Below, piece after piece: positions 48,354 to 63,200 of a DNA stretch of 64,000 nt (positions are counted from its first letter, which is position 1; every line of letters starts with the position of its first letter). Position numbers and translations under genes: made by a program. The stretch is from Glomus cerebriforme (Eukaryota > Glomeromycota > Glomeromycetes > Glomerales > Glomeraceae), in the NCBI GenBank assembly GCA_003550305.1, contig QKYT01000057.1, positions 180,141 through 244,140 of the forward strand. The letters are read 5' to 3'. The notes beneath the pieces were generated by a model. The model did no database searches. It saw only the letters and a list, made by a program, of their open reading frames with translations, and was not told where the DNA came from.

Positions 48354-50332
48354 TCATAGGATACCACTATCTCGCAATGCATTTTGCAAAATTGTCTCTT
48401 TCACGGCCGCAAAAACAAGTCTAAAAATAGAGAGTAAAAAATTGATATATACATATTTAGTTTATAATTTAAATATTAGAATGAATATAACAATCATTAC
48501 TACTAACCTTATCTTTAAATAATAATGATAATTTTTTTAAAAAAATATATAATAATAATTTAGTATTATAGTAAATTAAGATAATATAAAACAATTTAAT
48601 GACTTTTACTTACATTCGATGTATCGGTAGCCTGTGTGAGACTATTTTAAAATTCACATATCATAAGTCAAAAACAAATTATTTATATACAACTTAAACG
48701 ATCGAATAATTATGTTAATATACTCACTGTGGATATATATTAAGTCGGGCTCGATTGGTCTGTGTAAATCTCCATAGTATGTATTTTGCGGCTTTATTCA
48801 CATCGGCTCCACCTATCAAATGAGATTATAATTAAATGGAACATAATTTAATATATAAAAAAATATTTAAATAAATGAAATAAATTGATTACCGGAATAT
48901 TCGGGAAAATACTGTTCAAGAGGTACTCTCGGTAGTTTTGCTCTGAACAGGTCAATTTTGTTAAGAAATAAAATAATTGAAGTTCGCAAAAACCATCTAC
49001 TATTGATAACTGATTCAAATAATATGAGACTTTCTGCCATACGATTCTAATAATGAAAATGAAAAAAAAAATAATATAGATAATTATAAATTAATTCGTT
49101 AAAAATACGAAAAAATATTTATTTATAATAATACCTGGCCTGATTCTTCTAACAAAACCTGGTCATATTCACTTAATGCCACACAAAAGATAATTGATGT
49201 AACAGCTTCAAAACAATGAATCCATTTTTTTCGTTCTGATCTTTGACCTCCTACATCAAACATACTAAATAAAAGCATTCGTTCAATAATTAAAGATAAT
49301 ATTGATTCAAATATGCTTAATAATCGTTTCTCTTCTCGTATATTTTATAAGATAACTTTAAAAAAAATCACATACTGTATGCTCAATTGACCCATATTAA
49401 ACCTTGTTTCTGATATTCCTGTGGTTTTAGTTCTTGCGCGCAAAACATCCGCTTCATCTGGAATATAACCATGAGCTCCAATCCTCCTTACTTCAGTAAA
49501 GAAGCTATTTTTATATAATCATCAAAGCAATTAAAAATTGTAAGTAAATGCCCAATCTCACAGAACTTATCTAATAGTTTCGTACAATTATATATAGCAT
49601 ATACTAACTAAGGTGCTGAATCCATCAAATAAAAATGGCTTTGTTGATCCAAAATCTCTGTTATTATTGGATCATGCCATACAGAATCAATTGCTTCAAC
49701 GATTTCTTGACTTAGTTGAAAAGCTGGGTCGGATTCAACGTAATAATCCAAAATTTTATCAGCAAGTATCTAAAATATTGTGAAATAGAAACAAATTAGT
49801 AATAATGTTGAAATTAACATGATACCATTATACATATTGATTACTTACTTTATTTTCGGACCTTTTAGGCTCTTTTCGAAATTTTTTCATTGCATAAACA
49901 ATGGCTTGTGCTGAGTCAACAAGGTTTTTATAAACTGTTATTCGGTAAAGCGCCAATTCTTCTTTTGTATAGCCATTTTGATGTATTATTTTCATCTGTT
50001 TGACTATCGTTGACTTTCCCGATTCTCCCGACCCTGTAAAAATGACAATGCGCAATTAAATGCTACAGTTTGCCCTCCCAAAAAAACGACTGAGAAATTA
50101 ATTAACTGGGTTATTGTAACCCTCCTCTAACTCTTGATAAGCAGTTAGAAGAAAATTTATATCTTTTGCTTGTGTTGAGTTTCTAACAAGGACAAGCGAA
50201 GATGAGTAATATACCTAGCAGGAGAATTTTACATTCTTTCTTGAACCTCCGGCTATCTTCTTCAATCTGCTTGTCAATTTGATAACTCCGTGACCGCGAT
50301 TCTTTTTCTTCGGCAGATAAACATAAACCCAT
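48354..50332 (-). CDS. Heterotrimeric G-protein alpha subunit
   Basis: About eight exons on the minus strand. Exon 1 (50215-50332) encodes [18 protein letters not shown], with Gly-2 for myristoylation and Cys-4 for palmitoylation. A GTATAT donor splits the Gly codon before the P-loop; exon 2 (49849-50033) gives [18 protein letters not shown]. Then come the helical domain, switch I ([12 protein letters not shown]), switch II ([17 protein letters not shown]), the guanine-specificity motif LNKIDLF and TQATDT. The last coding exon, before TGA at 48354-48356, ends [11 protein letters not shown]. All five GTPase motifs are intact. The C-terminus lacks the Cys at -4 that is ADP-ribosylated by pertussis toxin in Gi-type subunits. 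It couples seven-helix receptors to cAMP or MAPK signalling at the plasma membrane. Its start is 260 bp from that of TOR on the other strand. Confidence 0.96.
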
Positions 50333-50592
50333 AGTGTTTTATAATAAAAAAAAAATGAATGGAATGTTTCCTTCTTACAAAGAGGTATTTCTGAATATTT
50401 TTGTGACCAAAGTAAACTAAGTAAAAGAAAATCATTAAAAATCATGTGTTGTAGCTCATAACACAAAATTTTTATGAACACATGATTAATTTGAGCCGAT
50501 CTAAATTTTTTGAAAATCTACTTTTTTAAAAGTCGTTCTTTGCGCTAAGTTTTCTTTACGATATACAATATAAACCAACAATATCCACTACC
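50333..50592. promoter_or_regulatory. Shared divergent promoter of G-alpha and TOR
   Basis: Only 260 bp separate the two start codons, so both promoters and 5' leaders must lie here. It contains a T-run at 50342-50354 on the complement side and a short AT-rich core; no specific factor site could be named. Confidence 0.6.
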
Positions 50593-53500
50593 ATGGACGA
50601 CATATTCAACCGACTAAAAAACAAGTAAGGCTTATTTACTAATTCGAATAGAACGTGATTAATTCGATCTAAATTGCTTAAATCTAACCTTTACCTAGAG
50701 ACAAGGCTATTCAACAAAAGGCAGCCTTGGAACTTCGACTTTTGGTAACCATATAGTTTAAGCATTTATTTATCGAGCACAATTTTTTATGAATAAATAA
50801 TAGTTTATGCTTTTGGAATGTAGGTCGAAGGACAACCTAATTTATTGAATGAAGCTAATAAGCGAATCTTTGAATTGATGCAAGGAGATACTCCAGACAG
50901 AATTGGTGGCATTCTTGCTATTGGTATGTATTACCAACTTTTAAATGATTCTTATGTTTATTTGCTTAACGGTTTGAAACTTATTAAATTTATTTTCTTT
51001 TAGATTCGTTAATTAATAATAATATTGAAACGACAACTCTTTCCCGGTTTACAAATTACTTGAAAATGGTTCTTCCAAGTGGAGATCCACAAACAATGAT
51101 TTTAGCATCTAAAGCATTAGGCAAGCTGGCCGCGCCAAGTGGTGCTGTAACAGCTATATTTGTGGCTCGAGAAGTAAATACAGCTTTGGAATACTTGCAA
51201 GGTAGGTGATAATAACCTCGAGTGGATTGAATTTAGTATCGTATAATACTAAACTAATATGAAATTATTATTTATATAAGGTGACCGACATGAATCGCGT
51301 CGGTTTGCTGCTGCGCTTGTATTACGAGAATTAGCACAAAACGCGCCAACTTTAATATATACTTATGTATCATCAATTTTGGAAAATATATGGGTTGGAT
51401 TACGAGACCAAAAACAAATGATTCGAGAAGCTTCTGCAGATACTTTAAGTGCATGTTTGAAAATCGTTTATGAGCGCGAAAGTTCAATGAGGATTCAATG
51501 GTATACCAAAATATTTGAGGAGGCGTCAAGAAATTTAAAGTCTGGTAATGCTGATCAAATACATGGGGCATTATTAGCATATCGAGAGTTATTACATCAT
51601 GCAAAATCGGTTCGTTATATTTAAATGAATATTTCTCTTACGGTTAATTAATTTTATTAATGTTTATTCTGTATTCTTTAATTAATAGTTTATGCACGAA
51701 AGGTATAAGAATGTATGTGAAACTGTGCTTCGTTATAAAGATCATCGTGATAGTCTTATTCGAAAAACTGTGATTTCTTTAATACCTGTTCTTGCAGAAT
51801 TTGATGACAAGGAATTTGTAGCTACATATGTTCACAAATGCATGCTGTATTTATTAGCGCAACTCAAAAGGGAGAGGGACAGATCTATATGTACGTATGT
51901 TTTACTTAATAAGATATCGCTATTTTGAAAATGGGTCACTAAATAATTATTGTTATAAATAGCATTTATTGCTATAGGACAAGTAGCTATTGCCGTGGGT
52001 AGTAATATAGGTCCATATTTAGATGGTATATTAGGCAATATTAAGGAGGGACTTACACCTAAAGCACGAAATCGTGGTGGTAATGAAGCTCCACTGTTTC
52101 AATGTATTGGAATGTTAGCACGTGCTGTTGGTCAGGCACTTACCATGCATATGCATGAGCTATTGGATTTAATGTTTGCATGTGGATTAAGTGAACCATT
52201 GCGACAAGCCTTAATGGAATTAGCTGTATTTATTCCTCCTCTATTACCGAATATTCAAGGTTTTTTTTAAAATTTTTTTCTTACGAAATATTATTTCTAT
52301 TTTATTATTAGAAAACATTTTTGATACTTTTACAATTAAATTAGAACGTCTTTTGAATATGTTGTCTATGATTCTTAGCGGACAAACATTTCGTGCTCCT
52401 GGATCACCTGCATCTGAAGGACCTGACTTGAGACGTCACCTTAAAACTGATATATCAGAAATGAAAGATGTAGAGACAGTAACGTTAGCCCTTAAGACAC
52501 TTGGTAGCTTCAATTTTGAAGGCCATATTTTAAATGAGTTTGTAAGAGATTGTGTAGTTCGGTATCTTGAGCAAGATAATCATGGAGTAAGAGAAGCAGC
52601 TGCATTGACTTGCTGTCAGTTATTTGCTCAAGATCCAATATTAGATCAAACTAGTAATCACGCTATTCTAGTAGTTAATGAAGTATTGGAAAAACTTTTA
52701 ACAGTTGGTGTTGCAGATCCTGGTATGAAAATTTAAATAACTAGATAATTTGAAAGGGTTTTTTATTGTTTTTAATATCTCTCTTATTAATTCAGATTCG
52801 AATATTAGAGAAACTGTGTTGAAAAATCTCACCGAGAGATTTGATAAACACTTAGCACAAGCTGAAAATATTCGGTCATTGTTCCTTGCTTTGAACGATG
52901 AAGTTTTTACTATTCGAGAAATTACCATTACAATTATAGGACGTCTTGCTTCTCATAATCCAGCGTATGTAATGCCATCGTTACGTAAAACTCTCATCCA
53001 GCTTCTTACGGAATTGGAATATTCCAGCGTGAGGTGAGAATTTAAGATATTTTTATATGCTTTTTCTATTATAACCTTTATTTATTTTACGTAATTTTAA
53101 GTCGCAACAAGGAAGAAAGTGCACGATTATTGAGTCTTTTAGTATCAGCTTCACAAAGGTTGATCAAGCCTTATGTAGAGTCAATATTAAAGGCTCTTTT
53201 ACCGAGATCTCGTGATTCAAACCCTGCTGTAGCATCGAGTGTATTAGCTGCACTTGGCGAATTAGCGCGTGTTGGTGGTGAAGATTTAACACCATACTTG
53301 GAAAACTTGATGCCTTTGATAATTGATGCCCTTCAGGATCAAAGTTCAACCGTAAAGAGAGACGCTGCGCTTAAAACCTTGGGACAACTTACAAGCAATA
53401 CCGGTTTTGTAATTGAGCCATATCAAAAATATCCTCAATTACTTTCTATACTCATTAACATTTTAAAGACTGAACAATCACCTTCTATTAGACGAGAAAC

Positions 53501-56500
53501 TGTAAAATTAGTGGGAATTCTAGGAGCATTGGATCCTTATCGTCATAAGGTAATATATCCTTTTGTCTGCCAATTTTATTTATTTATAATGGGTTGAATA
53601 TTTATTAATCGAATTTTAAAATTATTTAGATAACGATTGCTTCATCTGAAGATTCTTTAACAGATCCTAAGGCAACTAATACAGACGTGACACTTTTAAT
53701 GATGGGCTTAGGACCCTCTTCAGAAGATTATTATCCAACCGTAGTTATTAATGCATTAATGAAAATTCTTCGAGATTCTTCATTAAATGCACATCACACC
53801 GCTGTTATTGAAGCTGTAATGTATATTTTCAAAACATTAAGCTTGAAATGTGTTCCCTTCTTACCGCAGGTAAGTTTCTATCATTATAATTGGTCCATCA
53901 TTATATATATATATATATTAATAATTAATAAATTTAAACAATTTTTTTAAATAGATTACGCCTGCATTTTTAGGTGTAATGCGTACGTGCCCCTCTGGAA
54001 TGCTTGAATTTTATTTTCAACAATTAGGTATCCTGGTATCTATTGTTCAACAACACATTAGAAATTATCTTTCTGATATTTTCGCTTTGGTTGAGAATTT
54101 CTGGAATCCAAGTTCCACAATTCAAATAACAATTATTAATCTTGTCGAAGAAATTGCCAAAGCTCTTGATGGTGAATTTAAGAATCATTTACCAGGATTA
54201 TTGCCTATAATGCTACAAATATTTGACCAAGATAAGAGCGAAAAGCGCCAGCCAACTCATAAGGTTTTGCATGCTCTTGTGGTATTTGGTACAAACATTG
54301 AGGAATATATGCATCTTGTTATTCCTGTTGTTGTCAAGCTTTTTGAGAAACCAGATGTACCGCTTCCACTTCGCAAAGCGGCGGTTCAAACTATTGGTTC
54401 AATGTCCAAGAAAGTTAATTTCTCAGATCATGCATCCAGAATAATTCACCCATTAGCTCGTGTGTTAACATTTCCATATGTTGATTTGAGAATGGCTGCA
54501 ATGGAAACGCTTTGCGCTCTTGTTTTTCAACTTGGATCAGATTATGCTATATTTATTCCAATGATAAATAAGGTAATAAATATTTTCTTACTGGTATTTC
54601 GTTTTATTTTGTTTTATTTTATTTTACAAAAATTTTATATCAATCATTCTAATTATATTCTCGCATAAGGTCCTTCAAAAACATCGTATACAACACAATG
54701 ATTATGAGATCCTGGTTTCGAAACTTCTTAAAGGAGAGCCATTACCACAAGAATTTGTAAGCGAAGAAAGGTATACTTACAATAAATAAATGAATATTTT
54801 AAAAAAATGTTTTTTTGTTTAAAAATGAGATATATATATATATATTTTTTTGGTAACAGATTTGAATCAAGAGCAGAAGAAACACCTGCAGCAGAAACAA
54901 ATGCTAAAAAATTGCCAGTCAATCAGCAGCATTTGAAAAATGCATGGGAGTGTTCTCAAAGATCCACCAAGGATGATTGGCATGAATGGATACGCAGACT
55001 AAGTGTAGAATTGCTTAAAGAATCCCCATCACATGCTCTTAGGGCGTGTGCTAGTTTAGCTGGTGTATATCATCAGCTTGCAAGAGAACTATTTAATGCA
55101 GGATTTATATCTTGTTGGTCTGAATTGTACTATCAATATAAGGTAACCTAAAAATTTATATTTAGTATATTGTACTTACTCATACTGATTGTGTTTCTAA
55201 ATTATTTTAGGATGAATTAGTAAGTTCTTTAATGTCTGCATTGAGAGCACCAAATATACCTGCAGAAATTGTTTCGACTATTTTAAATTTGGCCGAATTT
55301 ATGGAACATTATGATAAGCCTCTTCCTATTGATATAAGAACACTTGGTAATCATGCAGAAAATTGTCATGCGTATGCTAAGGCCCTTCATTACAAGGAAT
55401 TAGAATTTATAAGTGAGGCGTCCACAGAAACAATTGAAAAATTGATTCAAATCAACAATCAGTTACAATTACCAGATGCTGCCATAGGTATACTTAAACA
55501 TGCACAACAGAATCCAAGTTTGCAGGACTTACAATTAAAAGAAAATTGGTATGAAAAGTTGAATCGGTGGGAAGATGCCTTAACAGCATATGAAAAACGA
55601 CGAACTGATGATCCAAAAGATTTTGAGGCAACTCTTGGCGTGATGCGTTGCTTACATTCACTGGGTAATTGGGAAGGGCTTTCTGAACTTGTCCAAGAAA
55701 AATGGCCCGAGTCAGATATTGAAAATCGTAAGTCAATGGCCACTTTTGCGGCTGCCGGTGCATGGTCTTTAGGTCAATGGAGTTTAATGGAAGATTACAT
55801 TACAAATATTAAGTCCGATAACTACTATAGACCATTCTATCAAGCTATTATTGCTTTACACAAGAACCAATATTCAGAGGCTGTTCGTCATATTGATAAA
55901 ACTCGAGATTTATTAGACACAGAATTGACAGCTCTTGTTGGTGAAAGTTATAATAGAGCCTACAAGTAAGTACTAGTTAGTAAACATGAATTAAATTTGA
56001 TGATTATTAATCATTTAATCTACTTTATTTAGTGTTGTAGTTCGTGTTCAAATGTTAGCAGAATTAGAAGAAATAATAACATACAAACAATATGCCGACC
56101 AGCCTGATCGTCAAGCAACCATCAGAAAAACTTGGATGAAGAGGTATGTTTATTTATCCTAATGTCTAGGTAGCGCAGCATCAAGTAAATTCAAAGGGAA
56201 TTTACGGATTGTTAATTTTATTATATTCATAAACAAAAAAACATCATAGACTTAAGGGATGCCAACGCAATGTAGATGTTTGGCAACAAATTCTCAAGGT
56301 TCGAACATTGGTAATTTCACCAAAAGAAAATATGGAAATGTGGATTAAATTCGCTAATTTATGCCGTAAGAGTGATCGTCTTGAGTTGGCAGAAAAAACA
56401 TTAAAACAACTTTTGGTTGGCGATCAAAAATTGGAAGTTATTCATTCTTCGGTAATTATTATATAAACAAAGAAATTTTTATTTTGTTAGCTATATTATA

Positions 56501-59500
56501 TTAACTTTTTAAATATAGGTTCTTGCGAGAGCCTCACCACAAGTTGTTTACGCACATTTGAAATGGATGTGGGCTAGTGGAGATCGTGAAGAAGCATTAG
56601 GTTTCTTACGTGACTTTACTGCAAGAATGTCGAACGATCATCACCGAGTCGGCAACACTGGACTACTCGCGCGCTGTTGCCTTAAGAAAGGGGAATGGCA
56701 GAAAGTCTTACAAGAAGATTGGGATAGAGTATGTGTATATATTAAAAATTTTATTTATACATATATATTTAATATCTTAATTACAAAATTTTAGGAAACT
56801 ATTCCCGATATCTTACAATCATATTTACTTGCAACACAATATGATAAAGAATGGTATAAAGCTTGGCATGCATGGGCCCTTGCAAATTTCGAGGTCATTT
56901 CTTTTTATGAGAAATCAAATTCTACTGAGAACAATACACCGGCCGATCAAAATATTACAATCACCGAAGAAGTTAACGGAGACATTCATCAAGAAGTTTT
57001 GCGTTATGTAGTACCATCTGTTCAAGGTATAAACAATATTTCTAAGTGAAAACATATAAGCTTTCCTTTGAATTTTCTTTGCTGAATTTTAGATTATTTT
57101 TGTAGGTTTCTTCAAATCAATCGCTCTTTCAAGAGGCAATTGTTTACAAGATACTTTGCGACTGCTTACTCTTTGGTTCAAATATGGTTATCAAGAGGAA
57201 GTATGCAGTGCTATTAAAGAAGGATTTAGCAGTGTCAATATCGATACATGGCTTGAAGTTATTCCACAGGTTTGCTCATTATTAAAGCACGCAATAAATG
57301 TTCTTTAATTAACCATTTTATCTTTATTTTTGTCACATAAACAAAATACGATAGCTTATTGCACGTATTCATGCTCCGAATCAACAAGTGCGCCGCCTTA
57401 TTCACGATTTATTAGCTGAAGTTGGAAAAGAGCATCCACAAGCTTTAATTTATCCTCTTACTGTCGCTTCGAAATCTCCGAGCACGTCTCGACAAACTGC
57501 TGCCGAATCAGTTATGGACAAATTACGTGCACATAGTGCTGTGCTTGTCGAACAGGTATTTATATTTATTAACATTATTTTACATAATTATGCTATTCAT
57601 AATGTAAATTCTGTCAAATATTATAGGCTTTACTTGTCAGTCAAGAACTTATTCGTGTCGCGATTTTATGGCACGAAATATGGATGGAAAACCTGGAAGA
57701 AGCCTCCCGTTTATTCTTTATTGAACGTAACTTTGAAGCTATGTTTAATATATTAGATGAATTGCAGGAACGCCTTGATCGTGGTCCTGAAACTTTGCGA
57801 GAAGTAGCTTTTGTACAAGCATATGGCAGAGAACTTCAAGAAGCCGGTGGGTGGTGCAAGAAATATAAACAGACAGGAGATATGACTTTCTTATCTCAAG
57901 CTTGGCAAATCTATCACGAAGTAAGATTTTTTTATTTTTCTTTTATCCTCATTAAAAAGAAGTATCATAATTTAAATATTATTTATTTTACGTCCATTAA
58001 ACTTAGATGTTTAAAAAAATAACTGCACAAGTGGGAACTATTACTACTCTTGAACTTCAATACGTTTCGCCAAAATTACTCGCGGCAAGGGATTTAGAAT
58101 TGGCAGTTCCAGGTTTGTTTATAAATTTATACGATAATTTATTATTTTTTTATTTTTATATATATATATATATGTCGAATAATTTTTAGGTACATACAAA
58201 AGCGGAGAACCTGTAACCAAAATAGCAAGTTTCATACCTACAGTCAATATCATTTCTTCTAAACAGCGCCCTAGAAAACTAAATTTGATGGGTAATGATG
58301 GCAAAGAATATCAATTCTTACTAAAAGGTTAGAATTCTGTTATTTAATTATAATTGTCACGCGAATGAATATTTTAAATAAATTTACATCCCATTTTTGT
58401 TATATTTAAACAGGTCATGAAGATTTGAGACAAGACGAACGTGTAATGCAATTGTTCGGCTTGGTTAACACTCTCCTCTCCATTGATTCGGAGACATTTA
58501 AGAGACATTTACACATTCAAAGGTATACTGTCACTCCTCTCACGCCAAACATCGGTCTGCTAGGATGGGTACCAAATTGTGACACTCTTCATGCTCTAAT
58601 TCGCGATTATCGTGAGAGTAAAAAGATTCTCCTTAATATTGAACATCGTTTAATGTTACAGGTATGTTTAATTTGATTTACTTATTTAATTATTTTTTCA
58701 ATTATAAATTTAAATCGTTACATTTATTTTATACAGATGGCGCCCGATTATGACCAATGTACTATCATTGAGAAAGTGGAAGTATTCGAATTTGCACTAG
58801 CTAATACAACAGGCCAAGACCTTTACAAAGTCTTATGGCTTAAGAGTAAAAACTCGGAGGCATGGTTGGAACGACGTACTAACTATACTCGGTCCTTAGC
58901 TCTAATGTCGATGGTTGGCTATATCCTTGGACTAGGAGATAGACATCCATCAAATATCATGCTTGATCGTTATACAGGAAAGATCGTGCATATTGATTTT
59001 GGTGATTGTTTCGAGGTACAATTTCAATTTCAATAATTAAATAAATATGGTTACGTTATTACGATGTATTTTTATATTTAATTCTTTTCGTTATCATAGG
59101 TTGCAATGACTCGTGAAAAATATCCAGAAAAAATTCCATTCCGTTTAACGCGCATGTTAGTTAATGCAATGGAAGTAAGTGGTATAGAAGGAAATTTCCG
59201 TACCACATGTGAAGCCGTGATGAGTGTATTACGAAAGAACAAAGAAAGTTTAATGGCTGTTCTTGAAGCTTTCGTACATGATCCTTTAATAAATTGGAGA
59301 ATTATGGCTAATCCAAGTCCAAGACAAGGTAATTTGCATTTATTTTGATCATTATCAGTATAATTTTGAATTTTACTTATAATGGTCTTTCATTTTGAAT
59401 AGATGGCGAAAACATGCATACAGTAGCAGGTTCAAGCAATCGTCGTGCCCGTGATATCATTAATCGTATTTCAAATAAGTTAACAGGTTAGGACTTAAAA

Positions 59501-59742
59501 AGACTTCATATCCGTTGAATATAATAATGGTAATTTTCTTATTTATAATTACAGGCAAAGATTTTAAGCCGAATCAAGTATTAGATGTGCCGTCACAGGT
59601 CGAAAAATTGATTCAACAAGCAATTTCAGTTGAGAATTTGTGTCAATGCTATATCGGATGGTAATATTTTGTCATATATTTATTATCCATTTATATTTTG
59701 CTAACTTTTTTTTAAAAATTTTGTAGGTGTGCCTTCTGGTAA
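50593..59742 (+). CDS. TOR: TOR serine/threonine protein kinase (target of rapamycin), about 2,300 aa
   Basis: About 30 exons from ATG at 50593 ([11 protein letters not shown]) to the stop ending at 59742; short introns interrupt the whole length. Order: N-terminal HEAT repeats ([19 protein letters not shown] near 50870), further HEAT repeats to about 54.8 kb, FAT domain (about 55-57.6 kb), FRB domain ([12 protein letters not shown]... at 57.69-58.03 kb), PIKK kinase domain ([15 protein letters not shown] at 58.41 kb, catalytic [13 protein letters not shown] and HIDFGD at about 58.93-59.01 kb) and a FATC tail (CQCYIGWCAFW, split by the last intron). Every kinase signature is intact. TOR in the TORC1/TORC2 complexes controls growth, translation and autophagy in response to nutrients. 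In the FRB domain the helix reads [10 protein letters not shown], with His where many TORs have the second Tyr. No second TOR is in the window. Confidence 0.97.
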
Positions 59743-60222
59743 TTAGTACTAACGAAGAAATTACTATCGATTGTGTTTGGATGTAAAAGGTGGTCTGGTA
59801 ATTCGGATTTTTAATTAACGATTTAAAATTTATCAAAATAATTTATCCCTAATGTTAATTACTCACTACGGTAGATATGTAATATAAATTAATTAAATTA
59901 ATAAAATTTCGCTATTTAATATTTTTATTGAAATATATAACAATTCTGTAATCACTATACAATATACTGTATTCAGTAGAATGATATTTTAAAATTATAT
60001 ATTGTATAATTTCTTTCTTTTCTCTATTCTGTCCAGCAATAGCGATAACTTGCAAAAGCCTAATCTATTAATAAAAATTAGTTTTGGTACTTTGAAATTT
60101 ACATAGTAATTTGAATCTATAGATTTTTGTATCTCAGACGTCAGACGTCATTGACAATGTAAATACATCCATACTAAAACTATTCCTATGTTCCTAGCTC
60201 ACCAATGTTTTCAATCCTATTT
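59743..60222. other. Convergent 3' region of TOR and cactin
   Basis: About 480 bp between two stop codons; AT-rich with possible AATAAA-like poly(A) signals for both strands. A direct dinucleotide-like repeat CAGACGTCAGACGTCA occurs at about 60137-60152. No gene. Confidence 0.5.
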
Positions 60223-63200
60223 TTAACGACGGTAATAATGACGCTTGAAATGGAAATGTAATTGTAAAACTCCACGATCAAAACTTGATTTAAAGCCCTT
60301 CTTGTGAGAATATTCCCATTCACGATTAACAATACGAAATGCAAGATCCTAAAGATACGAGAAAAATAAATTTTCAATATCTAAGTTATTAATGAAAATA
60401 TATTTTATACATACTTCATAAGGAGGCCCAGCCATGAATCTGATTAAGACGGTATCATTATTCCCAGGTTCTCTTTCAATTTTATATGTTGGAGCTTTTG
60501 ATTTATCAATTAAATCCGGATAAAATATATTGAATTTGTATCCTTGGACGACTTTTGGAGGTGGATTATCACTATCATAATGAGTTTGATTATATTTATT
60601 CCATTCGTATCCTGTATGAACACGATTGAAATATCGAGGTTTTCTTGGACGATATTTATCTTGCCATAAATATGTCTGAATAGATTAGTTAGTAAGCAAA
60701 TTTATTAATTTTAATTACCTTAAAAGATTGATCATATAAAATTGAACATTCACCGTTTTAGCTAACTCTTCTTCAATATTAAATATCGCTTCATCTTCAT
60801 CCAAATCTTTAGCAGCTTCTCGTTCATACAATACTTTTGAAACCTATAAAATAAAAATAATTTTAATGAAACTAATAATATTTATAGCAATAAAAAATAT
60901 CTCGAAGTTGCACTTACAACCGACTCCTCTTCTTCCTCCACAGTAGGTTTCTTTTGTTGAACTTTCATAGGAATAAATTGATTGCGAAGAACCTCCCTAC
61001 GTTTTTCCCTCTTTAAAATAAAATTTCAAATAAATAAGAATTAAGTGTAGGATTTAAACAAAATATCATAAAATTTTTTTTCAAATTGATTTACCAATGC
61101 TTTCATATCTTCCTCAAGGTCAACGATTTCACATTGTTTATCTTCTCTTGGTAATTTGTCAAAAGGCCTTGGGCTCATTGATCTATCATATTCCTCAATC
61201 ATATAATCCTCTTCCTCTTCTGTTTCCTTGTCAACAGATTCTTGTCCTTCTACTTTAATCTGTATACTATGTGATGCGAGCGCAGTTTCCAATTCTTCCT
61301 GCACTTTTATAGCCTCCTGTCTCTGTTTTCTCCTTAATTGTTCCAGTCTTTTTTGTAATACAATTTCATGCATGACTTTTAATTTAGCCTTTGCTTTCCA
61401 CACAGTTATAGTTTTTAATTGCTGTTCCCAATATTCAACTTCCACAGCTTCTTGTCCAGATAACTTTTGTTGAATTTGAGTCTGCAATTTGTTTAATTGT
61501 TCATAAGTTTTACCAGCCAATAATTTGTTAATGTCATCTTTAACGACAGCGGTAACATTGCTAGCAAGATTTTTTTCTTCTGCTTGAAGTTCGGAAAGCT
61601 TGTTATCACATACTACAATCATTGCCTGTATAATATAATAACAAATTAGATAAAACTCGAATAAAAAAAAAAAAATAATAATATTTTTAATTACCCTCCA
61701 GAAATCAAGATTGTTTGGATTTTTTTCAAGGCTTAAATATTTCTGGATATCTTTATGTAATTCTTCAACTTCTTGCAAATTCAAATTCTGTGATCAGAAA
61801 AAAAAATAGTTAAATTATAAATCCAATTTTAAACTTGTGATTACGTATTTACTTCAAAAATAGTGTAGGGCTCGTCTATATCAATTTCCAAAGCTTCATC
61901 CACGTCTTCATTTTCATCAGCTAAACGCAGATTGATAGCAAGAATGTCTATCGGCTTTGCTCGACTTTCTTTGATACGAATTTCTGCACGGCGCTTTGCT
62001 TGTTGAAGATGGAACTAGTAAATAAGTAAAAAAAATTCTTTAGTAATTAACTAAATTATTTTCATATATACGACAGACAAAATTGAATTGATTGAATTTA
62101 TACTTCATCTTCTTTAGCTGCCCAATCACCCATAGATGCGATTTCAGCCTCACGTTGCATCCGTGCCTATAAATTATAATTTTGTTTATAAAACTTATTA
62201 AAGAACATAAATTGACGAGCAAGAACCCAAAGATAATAACAAGTTCTTCGTCTCTTAGTTGTTGTTCTAATTCACGTTCTATTCTCCTCTTCTTCAATTT
62301 TTCAAGCTCGAGCTATGAATAACAAAGGATATTTGAAATAAAAAAGATTTAACAAAATTAGCAAAATAATACGATAACAAGCAAAATTTAAAAGATTTCA
62401 ACCTGTGTTTCTTCACGACGTTGTTGTTCTTGACGTAAAATCTCTTCAGGAGTTAACCCTAATTTCTTCTCACGATCCTTCTTCTTAGTCCATAAGAATT
62501 TCTCTCCCAAATTAGCATCATTGAATGGATTGTCGTTGTTTGAATAAATTGACAAGTCTATATATGAAATTTTATCTGGTTTATGTTCCTATAAAGACAA
62601 AAAAAAAAATGTAGTTAATTATTAAATATATGGGTATGAACTATAAAAATCAGATATGAACATATTTATTCATAACATAATTTAATAACTACCCATATTT
62701 ACATACTCTTTTATGTTTTTTTGATTCTTTCTTTTCTTTCTTTGATTTTTTTCTTTGTTTCCTTTCCTCTTCTTCTCCGGACGATCGATGTTTCCTTCCC
62801 TCTTCCTCGGGCGATTTACGATATCTCCTTTCTTCTTTTCCTTCAGACGACCTACGATGTCTACTTTCTTTTTCTTCCTCAGACGATCTACGATGTTTCT
62901 TTTCCTTTTCCTCATCGGACGAATATCTTCTTTTGGATGATCTATGGTTTCTTCTCTCCTCTTTTTCGTCAGAATATCTACTACGGTGTCCCCTCTCTTC
63001 CTCTTCGTCAGAATATTTATTACGACGTCTTCTGTTCTCTTCCTCGTCAGAATATCTATTACGACGTCTTCTGTCCTCCTCTTCGTCAGAATATCTATTA
63101 CGATGTCTCCTGTCCTCATCGTCAGAATATCTACTATGACGTTTCCTGTCGTCTTCTTCGTTAGAATATCTACTACGCCTCCTCCTGTCCTCATCGTCTG

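Noticed and set aside
51379..51624. Separate small genes in the many short frames at 51-59 kb
   Set aside because: They are exons of one TOR gene, in order, with GT-AG introns between them.
62721..63164. Antisense open frame of 147 codons over cactin exon 1
   Set aside because: It is a by-product of the in-frame repeat; composition is F/S/L-rich with no family signal, and the opposite strand is clearly cactin.
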